Source of the DNA: Dictyostelium firmibasis
Taxonomy: Eukaryota > Evosea > Eumycetozoa > Dictyosteliales > Dictyosteliaceae
Assembly: GCA_036169595.1 (NCBI GenBank)
Contig: CM069769.1
Location: 247,501-277,500 of the forward strand
Length of the DNA: 30,000 bases
Reading direction: 5' to 3'
In this document: one piece after another, positions 27,164 to 30,000 of the stretch
Layout: each line of letters begins with the position of its first letter
How positions within the stretch are numbered: position 1 is the first letter of the stretch
Program-made: the position numbers and the translations under genes
The notes under the pieces: generated by a model
What the model was told of the DNA's origin: nothing
Database searches by the model: none
What the model saw: only the letters and a program-made list of their open reading frames with translations

Positions 27164-27637
27164 ATGCAATCAATTTTAAAAAATGTCAACAAATCATCTA
27201 CTACTCTTAAAAATTGTAGTAGAGAAATTATAATAAATAATAATAGTAATAATAATAATAATTATTTTATCAATAGTATAAATTCAAAATTAATAATAAA
27301 TCGAACTTTTTTTTCAAAATTATTTGGAGGTGGTGAAAATAAAAAAAATGATGATAATAATAATAATGAAACAAAAAAAAAGAAAACAACATTAGGTAGT
27401 GCAATAAAAAGTGGTAAAATTGAAAAATTACAAAATGGATTCACATGGAGTAATTTAAAAAACAATGAAGATATAAAAACTGCAATCTATTCAATTGGTG
27501 TTAATAATCAAGGTCAATTAGGTTTAGGTGATTGGAGATCTGAATCAAACTTAGTATTTAATGAACAATTTATAGAATATTCTATAAAATCTTTAAAATC
27601 AACATTTTTACATTCATGCGCATTTACAAGTAAGTTT

Positions 27638-27683
<46 letters not shown>

Positions 27684-27691
27684 ATAATTAA

Positions 27692-27726
<35 letters not shown>

Positions 27727-28402
27727 TGATCATGATATGTTAACATGGGGAGCCAATTTTAATTTACAAATTGGACATAAATATGGATCAAATACAAGTA
27801 TTTTTCCAAATTTTGTTGAGAGTTCACCATATTCAGTAAAGGTTACAAACTTTTCAAAATCAGATGTTATTGGTGGTTCAATTGGTGGTTGGTCAAGTTT
27901 TGCAATCACTCAAGATCAAATAAGCAAACAAAATTCAATTTATTCATGGGGTAATAATCAACATGGTCAATTAGGTATTGGAACTTTATTAAATATTCAA
28001 ACTCCAAATAAAGTTTTATTAAGAGATGATTCAAATCATAATAATAATAATGGTGAAAGTGGTAACAAATGTAATAGTAATAATATTAAAAAGATATCAA
28101 ATGGATTATATCATACATTATTTCTATTTAATAATGGTAAAATATTATCATGTGGTAAATCAAATGATGGACAATTAGGTGTTTCATTTTCAACAACAAC
28201 AACAACAACAGAAACACCAGATATAAAATTACCTGTACCATCAAATTTACTGGATGGATTTAAAATGATTGATATTGAAGCAGGTTATTTTCATTCGATT
28301 GGATTGGATGAAAATGGTGGTATCTATCAATGGGGTAAAGGTAAATTAAGATACTCTGATGGTGATGATTTACAATTATCACCATTTTTACAAAAGAATG
28401 AT

Positions 28403-28465
<63 letters not shown>

Positions 28466-28912
28466 GAGAAATCAAAATATATTATCCATAAAATCAATGG
28501 TATACCAAATGATGAAAAAGTAATTCAAATAGGTGCTGCTGATAATTTATCAATGGCTTTAACTGATAAAGGTAAATTGTATAAATGGTCATCAATAAAT
28601 GATAATGATGATAGTGATAGTATCATTGCAAAATTAATTGAATTCTCAGAGTTTAAAAATGAAAAAATAAACAAGTTTTCATTATCAAATACACATGTAG
28701 CCGTTACATTCAATGAAACACCAAATGAACTTTGTGTTTGGTCACTTAGAGATGATTTCACATTGGAAAAGAAATATAGTAAATCAATGTTTGCAACAAT
28801 ATTACCACTTGAGTCTAATATAAAAAGATTCACTTTACCAATTGATCATAAAATAACCGATATCTCTGTTGGTACTCATTTTTTAATTTTATTGGCAAAT
28901 TATTGTAAATAA
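27164..28912 (+). CDS. RCC1-repeat protein, possibly mitochondrial (RCC1L-like)
   Basis: Two exons, 27164-27629 and 27726-28912, give 550 aa (donor GTAAGT at 27630, AAAG acceptor, phase 1). The first 60 residues are Ser/Asn/Lys/Arg-rich with no early acidic cluster and could be a mitochondrial presequence. RCC1 beta-propeller repeats follow. They are recognised by blocks such as YSIGVNNQGQLGLGD, LTWGANFNLQIGH, YSWGNNQHGQLGIGT, LSCGKSNDGQLGV and IYQWGKG, separated by HSCAFT-, HTLFLF- and HSIGLDENG-like strands. An Asn run (28405-28465) interrupts one blade. RCC1 folds serve as GEFs or scaffolds. Human RCC1L (WBSCR16) in mitochondria is a good comparison because of the presequence, but the precise partner is unknown. 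Confidence 0.85.
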
Positions 28913-29084
28913 ACAACATAATAAAATCAATATTTATAAAAATATTAAAAAAAAAAAAAATAAAAAAAAAAAAATAGTAATAATAAAAAAAGAAAATGAT
29001 TTCTTTTTTTATTATTACTATTTTTTTTTTTTTTTTTTTTTTTTGTGAGTTTTTTTTTTTTTTTTTCTTTAAAATTAAAAAGTT

Positions 29085-29180
29085 TATGTTTTCATAAGTT
29101 ATTAAAAATCCACTTTATCCATAAAAAGTAAGAGTAGACTTTGAATGTTAGGTTAGATAATTAATGGTCTATGAAAACAT
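29085..29180. repeat. 11-bp inverted repeat flanking 73 bases of complex sequence
   Basis: TATGTTTTCAT at 29085 is followed by an arm reading TATGAAAACAT at 29170-29180, whose reverse complement is ATGTTTTCATA. The segment is far less AT-simple than the surrounding 1 kb. A small structured RNA or a decayed element end are both possible. Confidence 0.45.
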
Positions 29181-29615
29181 GCAAAAATTCTATAGCCAAG
29201 TATATTGACTATAAGGATATTTTTCTTAGAAAGCAATAGTTTGGTTCTGTGTAACCGTCATTACCAAACTTTTTTACTCCTTTGAACAGAAATCGTCACC
29301 AAAAAAAAAAAGAAAAAAAAAAAAAAGAAAAAAAAATAAAAAGAAAAAAAAATAAAAAAAAAAACAGTATTTTAAAATTAAAAAAAAAAAAAAATATTTT
29401 AAAATTAAAAAAAAAAAAAAATAATAAAAATTAAAAAAAAAAAAATTATTTGGTGTTAAAAATATCTCAATCTCGTCAAACTTCTAGTATGATAGAATAA
29501 CATATTTGGTACCATCAATACGAAAAAAAAAAAAAAAAAATTAAAAAAAAAAAATAATAAAAAATAAAAAATAAAAAATAAAAAAAAAATTATAAATTGC
29601 GTTCACATGACACAT

Positions 29616-29625
29616 GGGGGGGGGG
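29616..29625. repeat. Run of ten Gs followed by TCGGGG
   Basis: Ten consecutive G, then TC, then four G. Such runs are rare in sequence this AT-rich; another of seven Gs is at 12414-12420. It could form a short quadruplex. Confidence 0.9.
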
Positions 29626-29669
29626 TCGGGGTTCTTTTCCTTAAGATATTAAAGACAATAATATTATTA

Positions 29670-29707
<38 letters not shown>

Positions 29708-29788
29708 TTGAAATCGAAATTTTTTTTTTTTTTTATTTTTAATTTTTTTTATTTTTAATTTTTTTTTTTTATTTTAATTTTACATTTT

Positions 29789-29821
<33 letters not shown>

Positions 29822-30000
29822 TGTTGGATTGAGATCATCCTAATGAGGAGTTGATTTCAATGTTTTTATTTTTATTTTGATCCATTACCGATTATTTTTA
29901 TTTTCACTTCATTTATTATTATTATAAAAAATTAATAAAACACATATAAAATAATTTTTTTTATTATTATTATTTTTTTTTTTTTTTTTTTTTAATTTTT

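Larger units (their letters stand above)
28913..30000. other. Gene-free right end of window
   Basis: About 1.1 kb with no ORF worth calling. Between A and T runs lie a complex island at 29075-29310 with an 11-bp inverted repeat (29085-29096 and 29170-29180), a shorter one at 29455-29525, a G run at 29616-29625 and an ATT repeat (29660-29707). A tandem pair of ATATTTTAAAATTAAAA-like units lies near 29365-29410. At 29820-29900 the sequence is less simple and could be an upstream region of a gene to the right. Confidence 0.6.

Overview
The window looks like nuclear DNA of a dictyostelid amoeba, almost certainly Dictyostelium discoideum. Intergenic DNA is dominated by A and T homopolymers. Coding regions carry long AAT (Asn) and CAA (Gln) codon runs. 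Introns are short and AT-rich, with GTATGT or GTAAGT donors. Starts sit in an A-rich context, and several proteins (fszB, metap2, zmpste24, an hssA/UPF0512-like protein) match this species. I see no tRNA, rRNA, CRISPR array, retroelement or intact DNA transposon.

Layout, left to right. A zmpste24 CAAX protease gene (minus, 3' end beyond base 1) is divergent from a plus-strand gene at 4501-6842. That gene's C-terminus is a DBF4-type zinc finger, and a motif-M-like block makes it the likely Cdc7-kinase activator Dbf4. Convergent to it are three minus-strand genes in tandem: metap2 (methionine aminopeptidase 2), fszB (mitochondrial FtsZ) and a hotdog-fold thioesterase. A plus-strand gene of unknown function (13327-14380) converges on an HMG-box gene (14873-15298, minus). 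After a 2.2 kb spacer come a plus-strand ubiquitin-like-domain protein and a small multi-pass membrane protein. A minus-strand gene resembling the complex I assembly factor DMAC1/TMEM261 follows. A plus-strand secreted subtilisin-like protease converges on an hssA/UPF0512-like gene with no visible first exon. Then come a minus-strand Asn-rich multi-pass membrane protein, a minus-strand saposin-type secreted protein and a plus-strand RCC1-repeat protein that may be mitochondrial. The last 1.1 kb has no gene.

The genes do not form a pathway or operon; this is ordinary, densely packed dictyostelid chromosome. Three or four products (FszB, DMAC1-like, RCC1-like, perhaps the thioesterase) may be mitochondrial, which I take as chance. 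The items most worth a second look are the Dbf4-like protein hidden in polyN/polyQ, the polyN insertion in Zmpste24, the DMAC1-like protein, the broken-looking hssA-like gene, a long AT hairpin at 2286-2467 and several unusual splice donors. I found no convincing new multi-gene system.
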